This document shows, piece by piece, positions 1-8,322 of a stretch of DNA of 64,000 nt. A program made the position numbers and the translations under genes. The DNA is from Methylocaldum marinum (lineage in GTDB: Bacteria; Pseudomonadota; Gammaproteobacteria; Methylococcales; Methylococcaceae). Each line of letters starts with the position of its first letter. Within the stretch, counting starts at the first letter, position 1. A model generated the notes under the pieces. That model saw only the letters and a program-made list of their open reading frames with translations, was not told the origin of the DNA and ran no database searches. The stretch lies in contig NZ_AP017928.1 in assembly GCF_003584645.1 (NCBI RefSeq), forward strand, positions 2,084,395 through 2,148,394, read 5' to 3'.

Positions 1-927
1 GAATCGATTCCGCCGGAGCGGCTGCTGCGCGCCAGTCTCATCCAAGTCTTGTTCTCTGTCCGCTCCGAGCGGCAGTTGGTCCAGCAGATCGAATTCAATC
101 TTTTGTACCGCTGGTTTGTCGGGCTGACCCTGGATGCCGAGGTCTGGGACCACTCCACCTTCAGCGCCAACCGGGATCGGTTGCTGAACGAGCGGATTTC
201 CCGGCTGTTTTTCGAGCGGGTCGTGTTGCTGGCGGAATGGCAGGACCTTTTGTCGGACGAGCATTTCTCGGTGGACGGCACGCTGATCCAGGCGTGGGCC
301 TCCATGAAGAGCTTTGTGAAAAAGGATGGCAGCTCGCCTCCGCCGGAGGACGGCGGCCGGAATCCGTCCGTCGATTTCAAGGGCGAAAAGCGCTCCAACG
401 CGACCCACGCCTCGACCACTGATCCGGAGGCTCGCCTTTACAAGAAAAGCGAAGGGGATAAAGCTCAACTGTGCTTCATGGGCCATGCCCTGATGGAAAA
501 CCGGACCGGCCTGGTCGTGGATGTCGAGGTGACTCACGCCACCGGCACGGCGGAACGGGACGCGGCCAAGATCATGATCGGTCGCACCGTCACGAAGCCC
601 GGCGCGACGGTCGGGGCGGACAAGGCTTACGACGTGCCGGAGTTCGTGCAAGCTCTCCGGGAGCAGCGGGTCACGCCGCATGTCGCCCGGAAGGAAAAAG
701 GCTCCGCCATCGATGGCCGCACCACCCGACACGCCGGCTACCGGACCAGCCTGAAGAGGCGCAAGCGGGTGGAAGAAATCTTCGGGTGGTCGAAGACCGT
801 GGGCGGGTTACGCCAGACCCGGTTCCGGGGTTTGAAGAAGGTGGCGGCCCAGACCGTGTTCACTTTCGCCGCCTACAACCTGACCCGGTTGGGTGGGCTG
901 TTCGGCTGGCGATGGTCGACGGCCTAG
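1..927 (+). CDS. IS5-family transposase, 5'-truncated by the window edge
   Basis: DDE transposase of an insertion sequence. The reading frame is open from base 1 with no ATG, and residues such as IPPERLLRAS before the first possible internal start (TTG at 49) match the usual N-terminal part of this family, so the gene begins outside the window. Visible catalytic positions are the Asp in FSVDGTLIQAW, the Asp in GADKAYD and the Glu in KRVEEIFGW, in the order expected for a DDE catalytic core. A KRSN-THASTTDPEARL stretch is typical of this IS5 subgroup. The catalytic part is intact, so the element may be functional if its left end is present. I could not identify the terminal inverted repeat downstream of the TAG. 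Confidence 0.85.
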   Translation, partial: ESIPPERLLRASLIQVLFSVRSERQLVQQIEFNLLYRWFVGLTLDAEVWDHSTFSANRDRLLNERISRLFFERVVLLAEWQDLLSDEHFSVDGTLIQAWASMKSFVKKDGSSPPPEDGGRNPSVDFKGEKRSNATHASTTDPEARLYKKSEGDKAQLCFMGHALMENRTGLVVDVEVTHATGTAERDAAKIMIGRTVTKPGATVGADKAYDVPEFVQALREQRVTPHVARKEKGSAIDGRTTRHAGYRTSLKRRKRVEEIFGWSKTVGGLRQTRFRGLKKVAAQTVFTFAAYNLTRLGGLFGWRWSTA

Positions 928-1093
928 GCGGGCGTCTGCCCAAAATTCGCCGAAAGGCGGCAAGAACCCCCAAGCGGGGGGATGAAAACCGGCTAGAACC
1001 GGGATTTCAGAGCTAAAAGGACCTTCAGCACTAAAAATTAAGCCGCCGATAAGGGGTAAAGCCGAAGGCATGGAGGCGAATTTCAACAGCCTG

Positions 1094-1228
1094 TTAAGGC
1101 GTCTGCTTGATCCGCTTGATTGCGTTACGTTGGAGTTCATATAACGCTTGATACGGGTATCGCTGCCGATAAGCCGCGCCGCCACCATAGCCCAAATAGA
1201 GCGCAAAGCTTTCCGGCGTCGACTTCAT
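1094..1228 (-). other. Short open frame abutting the group II intron, unknown
   Basis: A 44-codon frame (starting MKSTPESFALYLGYGGG, ending in a basic tail) whose ATG lies 6 bases from the 5' end of the group II intron. Any upstream promoter or N-terminal coding sequence would have been separated from it by the intron. It could be a small protein, the C-terminal tail of a gene interrupted by the intron, or a chance frame. I do not recognise it. Confidence 0.25.
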
Positions 1229-1234
1229 CGGTTT

Positions 1235-2061
1235 GTGTACGCCCGACATGGGCATGAACTGATGGGGTGAAAGTCCCCTGTGGGAGTACCTGTAATGCCC
1301 ACATGGGCAAACATAACTACTAGCCGACGGCAAGGGCAAACCCGCGAGGGGATGTCTGAAGGAAGCCCGAGCGCAAAGGTGCGAGCCGACGAACAGACCA
1401 AATCGCCGGGAGCGATTTTGAACAGCCGGAGGCTGGCCCGAAGGGTGAGCCTCAGGGATGCGGCGAGTAAATCGCATAGAAGGCTTAGTCTCTGGGCGAG
1501 TCAGCACAAGATGACGAAGCCCATCGGGTAAAGGAGATAGGGTAAATGCGGCGGTTATGCACCGAGAGTACATGTACTTATTCGGGGAGATCTGTCCAAC
1601 TTGCGGACTGTGTGACCATGGAAGTCGAACTGAGGGCTACCTCGAAAGGGATGGAGTATCCATCGAATCCTAACGTCACTGAGGTTGCCATGGGAGCCGG
1701 ATTGAGGACCACCGCGAAAGCGGCGGAATGACCACCGGTCCCTACCGTGATCCAGTCAGCGCGCCTTGCGGCAACGCCTGACGTGATTGGGCAGAAGTCA
1801 GCAGACGGCACAGTAGCCAAACGCCCACTGTAATGGGTGGGACAGGGTGAAGGCCGGAACCTTCGGCAACGAGAAAGCCGGACGGACCTCAGCGCCCGTA
1901 TCGCACCCGACCGGGTGAAACGGCCTTGGCGGTTCGAACCGTAGCCAGCGTTGGAGGTAGCCATTTGTCGGTGACCTTTCAGCTCCGGAGGAAGCGCCCC
2001 GTGCGGCCCCGCATGCGGGGTGCTGTGGGGGCCGGAGGCTAAACACCCCCGGCTACCCGAT
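1235..2061 (+). mobile_element. Group II intron lacking its reverse transcriptase ORF
   Basis: A self-splicing retroelement RNA. The 5' end reads GTGTACGCCCGACATGGGC, a typical group II intron start, followed by conserved-looking domain I blocks (AGCCGACGGCAAGGGC near 1322, GATGTCTGAAGGAAGC near 1350). Near 1793 is GCAGAAGTCAGCAGA, the block that normally precedes the maturase ORF in domain IV. No RT/maturase is present: only about 190 bases separate this block from domain V. The 3' end is a domain V hairpin, a domain VI stem and CTACCCGAT, a normal intron terminus ending in AY. At about 827 nt it is an ORF-less or internally deleted intron that would need a maturase supplied in trans to move. 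It lies 9 bp beyond the stop codon of the convergent ATPase gene. Confidence 0.8.
1993..2024 (+). ncRNA. Group II intron domain V hairpin
   Basis: The catalytic hairpin can be folded by eye: AGCGCCCCG pairs with CGGGGTGCT (one G-U pair), a two-base bulge (TG) follows on the 3' strand, TGCG pairs with CGCA, and the loop is GCCC. The AGC catalytic triad at the base and the two-base bulge are hallmarks of domain V. The loop is not the usual GNRA. Confidence 0.75.
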
Positions 2062-2070
2062 TAGAACTTT

Positions 2071-3519
2071 TCACTCACTACTAGGGGCAAGCGTAACGAA
2101 AACATCGGATAGATCATCAGGTTGTAGAGCCCACCGGTAAGCCGGATGCACTTCCCAGTCAAATCCAAAGTCGACGAATTTGTGTGAAAGATATCGACTT
2201 TCCTCGAAATAACGCCGATCAATGTAATCACCCTTCTCTTTCCGCGCTGTTAGGAAGTTTATCTTGTACATGAAAGCCGCCAAATCCTTCGTGTCTGCGG
2301 GGCGATTTCCGTAAAAAGTGAATTTCTTGTTCTCTTGGATATTCTTTATTTTCTTGAGGAGATCGGCCGTAGTGTAGCTGTATCCTTCGCTAGCTTTCCT
2401 TTCGACGCGAGAAGGCTTCATTCCAAACAATAATCGCTCGACATCTGGGAGTTCGGATCGATATTCGTTGATGGTGTCTTGAAGTCGGCCTTGAGAGTAT
2501 TCCTCAAAAATGCTGTTGAAATCCGAAGTTCCGATCAATTCGTGATTCTCAGCGCCCGCGTGCTTGGCGGCAAGTGTACAAAGCTTAACCAAGTCGCGTG
2601 GTCTCTTTCTAATCAATGACATTAGCATGCGGTAAGTTGGTATTTTTTCCCATTTCCCCTTCCCATTAAAAACGGGTTCCATTACCTTCTCTAGATGTCC
2701 CGCGAGTACCGGCTGACTTAGCTTCATCAATTCTTCCGCCGATTTACTTTTCCCGTGCAAGAACTGATCGACTCGCTTTACGAGCAATGCAAGAATTTCA
2801 TGGTTAGACCATGAGTACCAAACTACCGATCCTTCTATTTTATCCGTCGATTCATCTGAGGTTCTAACGAGGTAATATACATCCGAACGCAAACTCACTC
2901 GAAATGATATCCCCTTGCTTTCAGATGCCAAGTCCCGGATCGCGTTTAGCAGTGCTGAAATCTTACGTATATCCGTTTTATTTCCTTGCCATCCTCTGTC
3001 TAGGTCATCAAGATAAACAAATATCGTTCCACTTCCTAGGAAGTCATTGATGATTGCTTTTTTTGATTGACTTAGATCGGCATAGTCTCCAGCACGAAAG
3101 GTTGACTGAAGAAAGTCAACTAATCGGCCCCCATAAGAATTGAGCTTTCCTCTCCATCCTTCATGCAGCAAACCGAAAGACACCAGTGCTTTTTGCGCGA
3201 TGATTTCCGATATTCCAGCCTTCCACTCCCGTATGAGTTTCAAAAAATCAGTCTCGTTTTCGCCGATGCCTGCGATGTCGTCAGGTTTGATCAAGAGAGT
3301 CAATTTTCCCTCTTGCATCTGTTCGTACATCGCAACCTGAAATAGCGCTGATTTGCCAATACCCTTATGTCCAACAAGAATGCGTATTGGCAGGTTGTTT
3401 GCTACTTGGCTGTAGGCCTTTCCCTTGAAATAGTATGATTTGAGACGATCAATGTCTTCGTCCTCGGCAGCTTCGTGGCCGAATATTTCTGCAATATTTT
3501 CTTCGTTGAAATTCACCAC
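2071..3519 (-). CDS. P-loop ATPase, Sll1717-like
   Basis: Large P-loop NTPase of unknown role. Walker A is GHKGIGKS (about residue 52) and Walker B is IFVYLDDLDRGW (about residue 170), followed by an arginine-rich sensor-like segment (SFRVSLRSDVYYLVRT). The architecture resembles the ATPases named after Synechocystis Sll1717, which are mobile and often sit in defence or accessory regions. The start is ambiguous among TTG 3522, GTG 3519 and GTG 3516; a GGAG at 3525-3528 suits the GTGs better. The gene is visibly AT-richer than its neighbours, uses unusual starts, and lies between a group II intron and a dead IS, so recent transfer is likely. No partner gene is adjacent, so a stand-alone defence function is only a guess. 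Confidence 0.65.
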   Translation of the reverse strand: MVNFNEENIAEIFGHEAAEDEDIDRLKSYYFKGKAYSQVANNLPIRILVGHKGIGKSALFQVAMYEQMQEGKLTLLIKPDDIAGIGENETDFLKLIREWKAGISEIIAQKALVSFGLLHEGWRGKLNSYGGRLVDFLQSTFRAGDYADLSQSKKAIINDFLGSGTIFVYLDDLDRGWQGNKTDIRKISALLNAIRDLASESKGISFRVSLRSDVYYLVRTSDESTDKIEGSVVWYSWSNHEILALLVKRVDQFLHGKSKSAEELMKLSQPVLAGHLEKVMEPVFNGKGKWEKIPTYRMLMSLIRKRPRDLVKLCTLAAKHAGAENHELIGTSDFNSIFEEYSQGRLQDTINEYRSELPDVERLLFGMKPSRVERKASEGYSYTTADLLKKIKNIQENKKFTFYGNRPADTKDLAAFMYKINFLTARKEKGDYIDRRYFEESRYLSHKFVDFGFDWEVHPAYRWALQPDDLSDVFVTLAPSSE

Positions 3520-3587
3520 CAAGTCTCCAATTGGTTTTTTGTTCTAACAATTGATTAGAGTTGTTTCAGATGCTAAACAATTGTAAA

Positions 3588-4619
3588 TCAACAGATTTTA
3601 TAGTTCCAAAGACCGGCGGAAAGTGAGAAAAAATAATCCACGAAGTAATCCAGATGATTTCTAATCCGATGCATCAAGCAGTGGAAGAACTTCATGCCAC
3701 CGATGGCATGCTCAACGATGACCCGCGTGGCGGCTTGTTTTCTGTTTTGTTTCTTCTGCTCAGGCGTCAATGTCGGATTAGGGTTTTTCTTGGATTTTCT
3801 GGGTTTCTTGTGGGGTAGATATATTTGGGTACTTTGATAATCTTTGTCCGCGCCCAGAAATCCTAAGTCAAGCCATAAATTGACCTTCTCGAACCACGCT
3901 GAACCCGGCGTGAAGACGTCTTTCATGAGTGTGTAGTCATGTACGCTGCCTGCCACAATGCAGCACAAAAACAATATCCTTCGATTAAAGTCGGAGATTA
4001 CGAGGGATTTGAGCGTATGTCTTTTTTTTTCCGCTGTAATGCTTTTCCTGTTCAGTTTCATCTTGGGGTCGAACGCAAGCGACCTCCACGCCATCGATCG
4101 CTATGTTCTTACAGCGTTTTCAACTTCAAAAAAATACACTAAAAACAAAATTATTATTAAAAATCACCAACTTATAGAATTTTACCTGTATTTTCATGGC
4201 CATAAAAACGCTGTATATTGATCAATGAGTTGAGAAAATTCTTCTGGGGTTGTTAGCGTGCGCTCCGGCATGACGTTGAGGCTTGTCAACGCTCGCACTA
4301 AAACCGGCAGCAACCGGTCGATATGGGCATGGGCATGTCCGCCACTGAAACCGAAATGAAAGCCCAGAACGTCAAAAGTGGGATAGGTTTTCAGATAGTA
4401 CAAAACGAAAAACAGCTTTTTCTCGTAAGAATCAAGATAACCTTTAGGGCCGCCCTGTTTGACGTGTTTTATTTCGCCTTTTTCGACACGCTCTCGATCG
4501 ATGGCTTGAGCGGCCGACTCGAATACTTTGACGAGGGCTGTGAACTTCGCCTTGGGCATTCCAATCAACGATGCCACGATGCGGTCATCGGTTATTTTGC
4601 TAAATTTGTCGTAGATCAC
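3588..4619 (-). pseudogene. IS transposase (DDE_Tnp_4 type), broken twice
   Basis: The N-terminal piece (GTG at 4619, down to 4194) holds the helix-turn-helix part (GFHFGFSGGHAHAHIDRLLP). The C-terminal piece (from about 4105 to 3588) holds IAIDGVEVACVRP, the SGKKKRHT motif, WLDLGFLGADKD and the catalytic-Glu region VIVEHAIGGMKFF. The first lesion is a 102-bp insertion at 4112-4213; removing it with one TA copy restores QLIDQYKNIAIDGVE in frame. The second is a frameshift at an A9 run (T9 on the plus strand, 4022-4030) between YSGKK and RHTLKS. The slippery run could be programmed, mutational or an assembly error. The gene is AT-rich compared with the chromosome. Element ends were not identified. 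Confidence 0.75.
4110..4215. mobile_element. 102-bp TA-flanked MITE-like insertion inside the transposase
   Basis: Terminal inverted repeats CAGCGTTTT (4112-4120) and AAAACGCTG (4205-4213) are flanked on both sides by TA, the target duplication made by IS630/Tc1-mariner type transposases. The interior is very AT-rich and codes for nothing. Its clean removal restores the transposase reading frame, which fixes the element's boundaries. Confidence 0.7.
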
Positions 4620-4823
4620 GGAAGGTTTTTATATTTGGATTTTTTTAAGAAACAATTGGGCTATCAATACCATGCATTAGCATCAGGTACAACTCTATTG
4701 AATAGTTTCCGTATAGCTTCCGGCCGTTTCCATCACGCCGCCTGGCACCTGACAACATGCCTTGGTCTGCCTCGTCTATCCTTCTGTATATCATCCCTTT
4801 TCATCAAGATAGACCATTCTGGA

Positions 4824-5036
4824 TTGCATGACACGCTCGCTCTCCCCTCCGAGTTGATCCATCTCTACGAGACCCAACTGTTGCAGCATGGGGTCCAAGC
4901 ACCACAGCGCCCGTACTATTTGAAATGGATGCGCTATTACTGAGATTTCTGTCACAACTATGCCTGGGGGGCCATGCAGCAAGCGAAAAAAGAATCAGAT
5001 AGAGACAGGGAGCATGACATCGGGCGATATTCCTGA
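4824..5036 (+). pseudogene. Tyrosine recombinase/integrase, N-terminal remnant
   Basis: The frame reads LPSELIHLYETQLLQHG, then APQRPYYLKWMRYY, a stop at 4941-4943, then DFCHNYAW. This looks like the N-terminal SAM-like core-binding domain of a phage/transposon integrase, where the stop stands in place of an expected Trp (TGG to TGA). Nothing of the catalytic domain follows. It is a short decayed stub, probably left by an excised element. Identification is by pattern memory only. Confidence 0.4.
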
Positions 5037-5341
5037 TTCACCATCGAAAGTAGTCGCTGGTCAAGAGCGGCTTTTGACCGACAGTGCCAGTTCGAGAAAC
5101 TCCCTAATGCTGCCGATCGAGCGAAATCAACCGCCAGGCACGAGTGGCCGTTTTGGCCGAACCGACGCCGGACAGATATAGCGCGCCCAATCATTGCTTA
5201 TCGGCCTTTGCGGACCATGACTCTCTCCGGAAAGCGGCCGTTCGGGAATGAGCGCTTCCATGCACCACAAATCACTGTTGCCGCCCGGAAAGAGTCGGTC
5301 GCTTCAAATATCCGAGTGGCAAACAGCCAGGCGTATCGCTT
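5037..5341. other. Intergenic, no gene seen
   Basis: About 300 bases between the integrase stub and the aldo/keto reductase stop codon. No convincing coding frame, RNA or hairpin with a T-run was seen. Confidence 0.4.
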
Positions 5342-6289
5342 TCAGGCGCTGATCCGGTCCAGGCGATCGAGCGCCGCGCGATCGAGGCTTATCTCGGCGG
5401 ATTGCAAGATTTCCTCAAGCTGCGCAAGGCTGGTTGCGCTCACGATGGGGGCTGTGATACCCGGCTGCGCCATGACCCAGGCAATGGCGATCTGCGCGGG
5501 GGTGGCGTCAAGGCGCGCAGCGATCTTGTCGATCTCGGCGAGAATATCGAGGCCACGCGGATCCAGGTAATGGGCGACGGTCTGTGCTCTCGCCTTGCCC
5601 GCGACATCACTCTCCTTACGATATTTCCCGGTAAGAAAGCCGCCGGCCAAAGCGTAATAAGAGAGCACTCCGAGGCCTTCATCGAGACAAAGCCTCCGTA
5701 GCGGCCCCTCGAAGAGGGAGCGGTTGGCAAGGTGGTAATGGGGCTGCAGGCAGGCGAAACGCGGAAAGCCCTTGGCCTCGGAGATCGCTAGCGCTTCCGC
5801 GAGCCGCGGTGCCACAAAGTTCGAGGCGCCGATGGCGCGGACCTTTCCGGCCTCAACCAGAAGCGCAAAGGCTTCAAGCGTTTCTTCCAGGGGAACGTAA
5901 GCGTCGTCGATATGCGCTTGGTAAAGGTCTATCTGGTCAACCCCGAGGCGTTTGAGGGAGGCGTCGGCCGAACGCAGGATATGGGCCTTCGAAAGACCCT
6001 TGCCGAAGGATTTCATATCCATGCCGACCTTGGTCGCGATGACGATCTTCTCGCGCGCGCCGCCGCGTTTGAGCCACAAACCGAGGATAGATTCGGATTC
6101 GCCGCCGCTATGGCCGTCTACCCAGGTTGAATAGACATCGGCGGTGTCGATCAGTGAAAAGCCTCTCTCGACGAACCGGTCTATGAGGGAAAGCGAGGTA
6201 GCCTCGTCGGCGGTCCAACCGAAGACATTGCCACCCAGCGCCAAAGGCGCAATCTCGATGCCGGTCGAGCCGAGTCTACGTTTTTTCAT
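5342..6289 (-). CDS. Aldo/keto reductase
   Basis: A 315-aa NADPH-dependent (alpha/beta)8-barrel oxidoreductase of the aldo/keto reductase superfamily, full length. The catalytic tetrad is visible: Asp and Tyr in LIDTADVYSTW (about residues 49-54), Lys in IVIATKVGM and His in LYQAHIDD. The C-terminal nucleotide-binding part (PIVSATSLAQLEEIL) is normal. It belongs to the YajO/Tas-like group acting on small carbonyls; the substrate cannot be told. The ATG overlaps the stop of a short hemerythrin-like relic (ATGA), so the natural promoter context may have been rearranged. Confidence 0.9.
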   Translation of the reverse strand: MKKRRLGSTGIEIAPLALGGNVFGWTADEATSLSLIDRFVERGFSLIDTADVYSTWVDGHSGGESESILGLWLKRGGAREKIVIATKVGMDMKSFGKGLSKAHILRSADASLKRLGVDQIDLYQAHIDDAYVPLEETLEAFALLVEAGKVRAIGASNFVAPRLAEALAISEAKGFPRFACLQPHYHLANRSLFEGPLRRLCLDEGLGVLSYYALAGGFLTGKYRKESDVAGKARAQTVAHYLDPRGLDILAEIDKIAARLDATPAQIAIAWVMAQPGITAPIVSATSLAQLEEILQSAEISLDRAALDRLDRISA

Positions 6290-6426
6290 GCCTTCCCGGT
6301 TATGCGAAGAAACAGGGGCAGACCGGGTATCGGCGTGTATGGCTTTAGGTCCGGGAATTCAGCATGGTCCTGGTCGATCAGATCGTGACCGACCTGTAAC
6401 AGGCCAACTTGTTCAAGGGTACTCAT
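6286..6426 (-). pseudogene. Bacteriohemerythrin N-terminal remnant
   Basis: A 46-codon frame beginning MSTLEQVGLLQVGHDLIDQDH, followed by AEFPDL. The GHDLIDQDHAEF stretch is what the first iron-ligand helix of bacteriohemerythrins looks like. The rest of the four-helix domain is absent and the frame runs into unrelated residues, ending on the aldo/keto reductase start. Read as a truncated relic. Confidence 0.35.
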
Positions 6427-6978
6427 AGGTCTTAAGCCTCGGGGTGTGCGGCGCAAGCAGCCGGTATCTGGCCGCATTATTACGGGTCTCGCTCCCCATT
6501 GGTAAGCCCCTGTACGCGTCTTTGCCCGAAACGCTGCATTTCTTCCGCCGGGCTGTTTGCCCCCCTAAAACCCTTGACCCGAAATCGGCTCGATCAGGCT
6601 ATTTCCACCCCGTGAATTCGGCACTATGGTACAAAACCTACAAGATTGTCTCGTTTCCAACCCTGATTTATGGCCGGGGCCTCCCTGGCTGTTGTTGCAC
6701 TGTTCTTCAGGTCTGTCTCCGGGATAGGCCGAGGGGGCGCTAGTGCCTATTGAAGCCTCAGATACCTGCGTCCCCGGCTGATTCTCCGGGACGCAGACGG
6801 TTCAGCTTGCCCCGGCCTCGTCCGCCTTAGCATCCCGCAGCCGTCTTTCATCCCATCCGGTACACCATCAACTGCCCAGTCGGCGCCCGATGGCTCCTTC
6901 GTAGCAATAGGGGCCGCCAGTGGTCCGCCATTTGCTTATTTCCGGCCAGGTATTCACTTTATCAAGAGGGCGATTCCG
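6427..6978. other. Intergenic region, no gene seen
   Basis: About 550 bases without a supported gene. Frames here give low-complexity translations with no domain resemblance. The promoter of the Rieske/cupin pair should lie at its right end. Confidence 0.4.
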
Positions 6979-7341
6979 ATGGCATTCACCGTGATTTGTC
7001 ACAAGAACGACGTGACCGAAGGGAGTATGGGGTTCTTCCAGGCCGGAAAAAAGAGCGTACTGGTGGTTTGGCCGACAGGCGGCGAGCTCAAGGCGTATCG
7101 CGGACGCTGCCCACATGCCGACATGCCCTTGAACGAGGCGAGCTTTGACGGGAAGACAATCAAGTGCCAGCACCATCAATGGGGCTTCGACTGCACCAGC
7201 GGCAAGTGTGTGACACACATCGTCCGCCACGTCCTCCACCCCTACGAATTGCGGGTTGAGGGTGACGAGATTCAGGTCGACGTCGGGCCGGTCAAGCCGC
7301 CGCGCTCAGCTGCCGGAGTCCACGAGTCCTCGAAAACGTAA
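6979..7341 (+). CDS. Rieske [2Fe-2S] ferredoxin
   Basis: A 120-aa soluble Rieske protein. The cluster ligands are in CPHAD (about residue 44) and CQHHQWGFD (about residue 66), giving the C-x-H...C-x2-H pattern. Size and motif spacing resemble the ferredoxin components of aromatic oxygenases such as toluene 4-monooxygenase TmoC, which pass electrons from a reductase to a hydroxylase. No oxygenase or reductase is adjacent, so the partner is unknown. A two-domain cupin gene follows 62 bp downstream on the same strand and may be cotranscribed. Confidence 0.85.
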   Translation: MAFTVICHKNDVTEGSMGFFQAGKKSVLVVWPTGGELKAYRGRCPHADMPLNEASFDGKTIKCQHHQWGFDCTSGKCVTHIVRHVLHPYELRVEGDEIQVDVGPVKPPRSAAGVHESSKT

Positions 7342-7403
7342 ATATTTCGTCCCACGGATTTTCCAAACCTTAGGGGTGCCATAAACAGTTCAGTATTCTC
7401 GCC

Positions 7404-8102
7404 ATGCGTGTCCGTGCAGATTTTTCCCGGAAAGAGATCGTTCGGCTCGCAGAGGCCGAATGGGTCCCGTCCCCGCAATCAGGCGTAACCCGTTTAATGC
7501 TCGACCGGATGGGTGGTGAGATTGCGCGGGCAACCAGCCTGGTGCGTTTCGAGCCGGGCAGTCACTTCCCGTTTCATGTGCACGGAGGCGGCGAGGAAAT
7601 CCTAGTGATCGAAGGCTCGCTCGCAGACGAACATGGCGTTTACCCGGCGGGCACGTATTTGCGTGATCCCGTAGGCACATCCCATGCGCCTTACACGAAA
7701 GAGGGCTGCACGCTGTTCGTGAAGCTTTGGCAGTTCTCGCCGGATGACACGCTCAGGACGGTCATCGATACGCGGTCGCAACACTGGATCAGGGCAGGCC
7801 GTGACGGCATGGCCGCCGTACCGCTGCATGATTTCGACGGAGAATCGACTTATCTGATCCGCCTGTGGCCCGGACTCCAACTGGAGCGTAATTTTCATCC
7901 GGGTGGCGAGGAAATTCTCGTGCTCGAGGGTGTTTTCTGCGACGAAGACGGCACTTATCCGGCCGGCAGCTGGATACGCAGCCCCGTCGGCAGTACGCAT
8001 ACGCCTTATACCGAAGAAGGCTGCGTACTGTTCGTCAAGGAAGGCCATCTGTCCCAGGCAAAACTCGATGCCTTCGAGGCCAGCGGCATCAACGCCCAAT
8101 GA
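7404..8102 (+). CDS. Tandem-cupin protein (ChrR-like cupin)
   Basis: A 232-aa protein made of two similar cupin domains. Each has a metal-site strand pair: HFPFHVHGGGEEILVIEG in the first (about residues 55-72) and NFHPGGEEILVLEG in the second (about 155-168), followed by similar DEHGVYPAGTYLRDP / DEDGTYPAGSWIRSP and SHAPYTKEGC / THTPYTEEGC stretches. The repeats resemble the C-terminal cupin of anti-sigma factor ChrR, but the zinc-binding anti-sigma N-terminal domain is absent, so it is probably a metal-dependent enzyme or sensor rather than an anti-sigma factor. Confidence 0.75.
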   Translation: MRVRADFSRKEIVRLAEAEWVPSPQSGVTRLMLDRMGGEIARATSLVRFEPGSHFPFHVHGGGEEILVIEGSLADEHGVYPAGTYLRDPVGTSHAPYTKEGCTLFVKLWQFSPDDTLRTVIDTRSQHWIRAGRDGMAAVPLHDFDGESTYLIRLWPGLQLERNFHPGGEEILVLEGVFCDEDGTYPAGSWIRSPVGSTHTPYTEEGCVLFVKEGHLSQAKLDAFEASGINAQ

Positions 8103-8322
8103 AGCGGTGGTTCCGGCAAGGCCCGGGCTACAAGCGCTCGACGCAGCTACGCAATTCGATCTCCCGGGACCAGGCGCCGGATGGTTGATCGAGTACGGCA
8201 AGATGCTGCACGTATAGGCGGAGTGATTGCGGTGGGTGACTGCCTGTTAGATCGATCAGTTGCGTAGGCCGCTTCTTGCGGCTCCTTCATCGCATCGGCA
8301 TGGATGAGCGAGCTCACCGCCG

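Noticed and set aside
4323..4823. Plus-strand frame running into the integrase stub
   Set aside because: The first part is antisense to the transposase; only the segment after about 4824 resembles an integrase.
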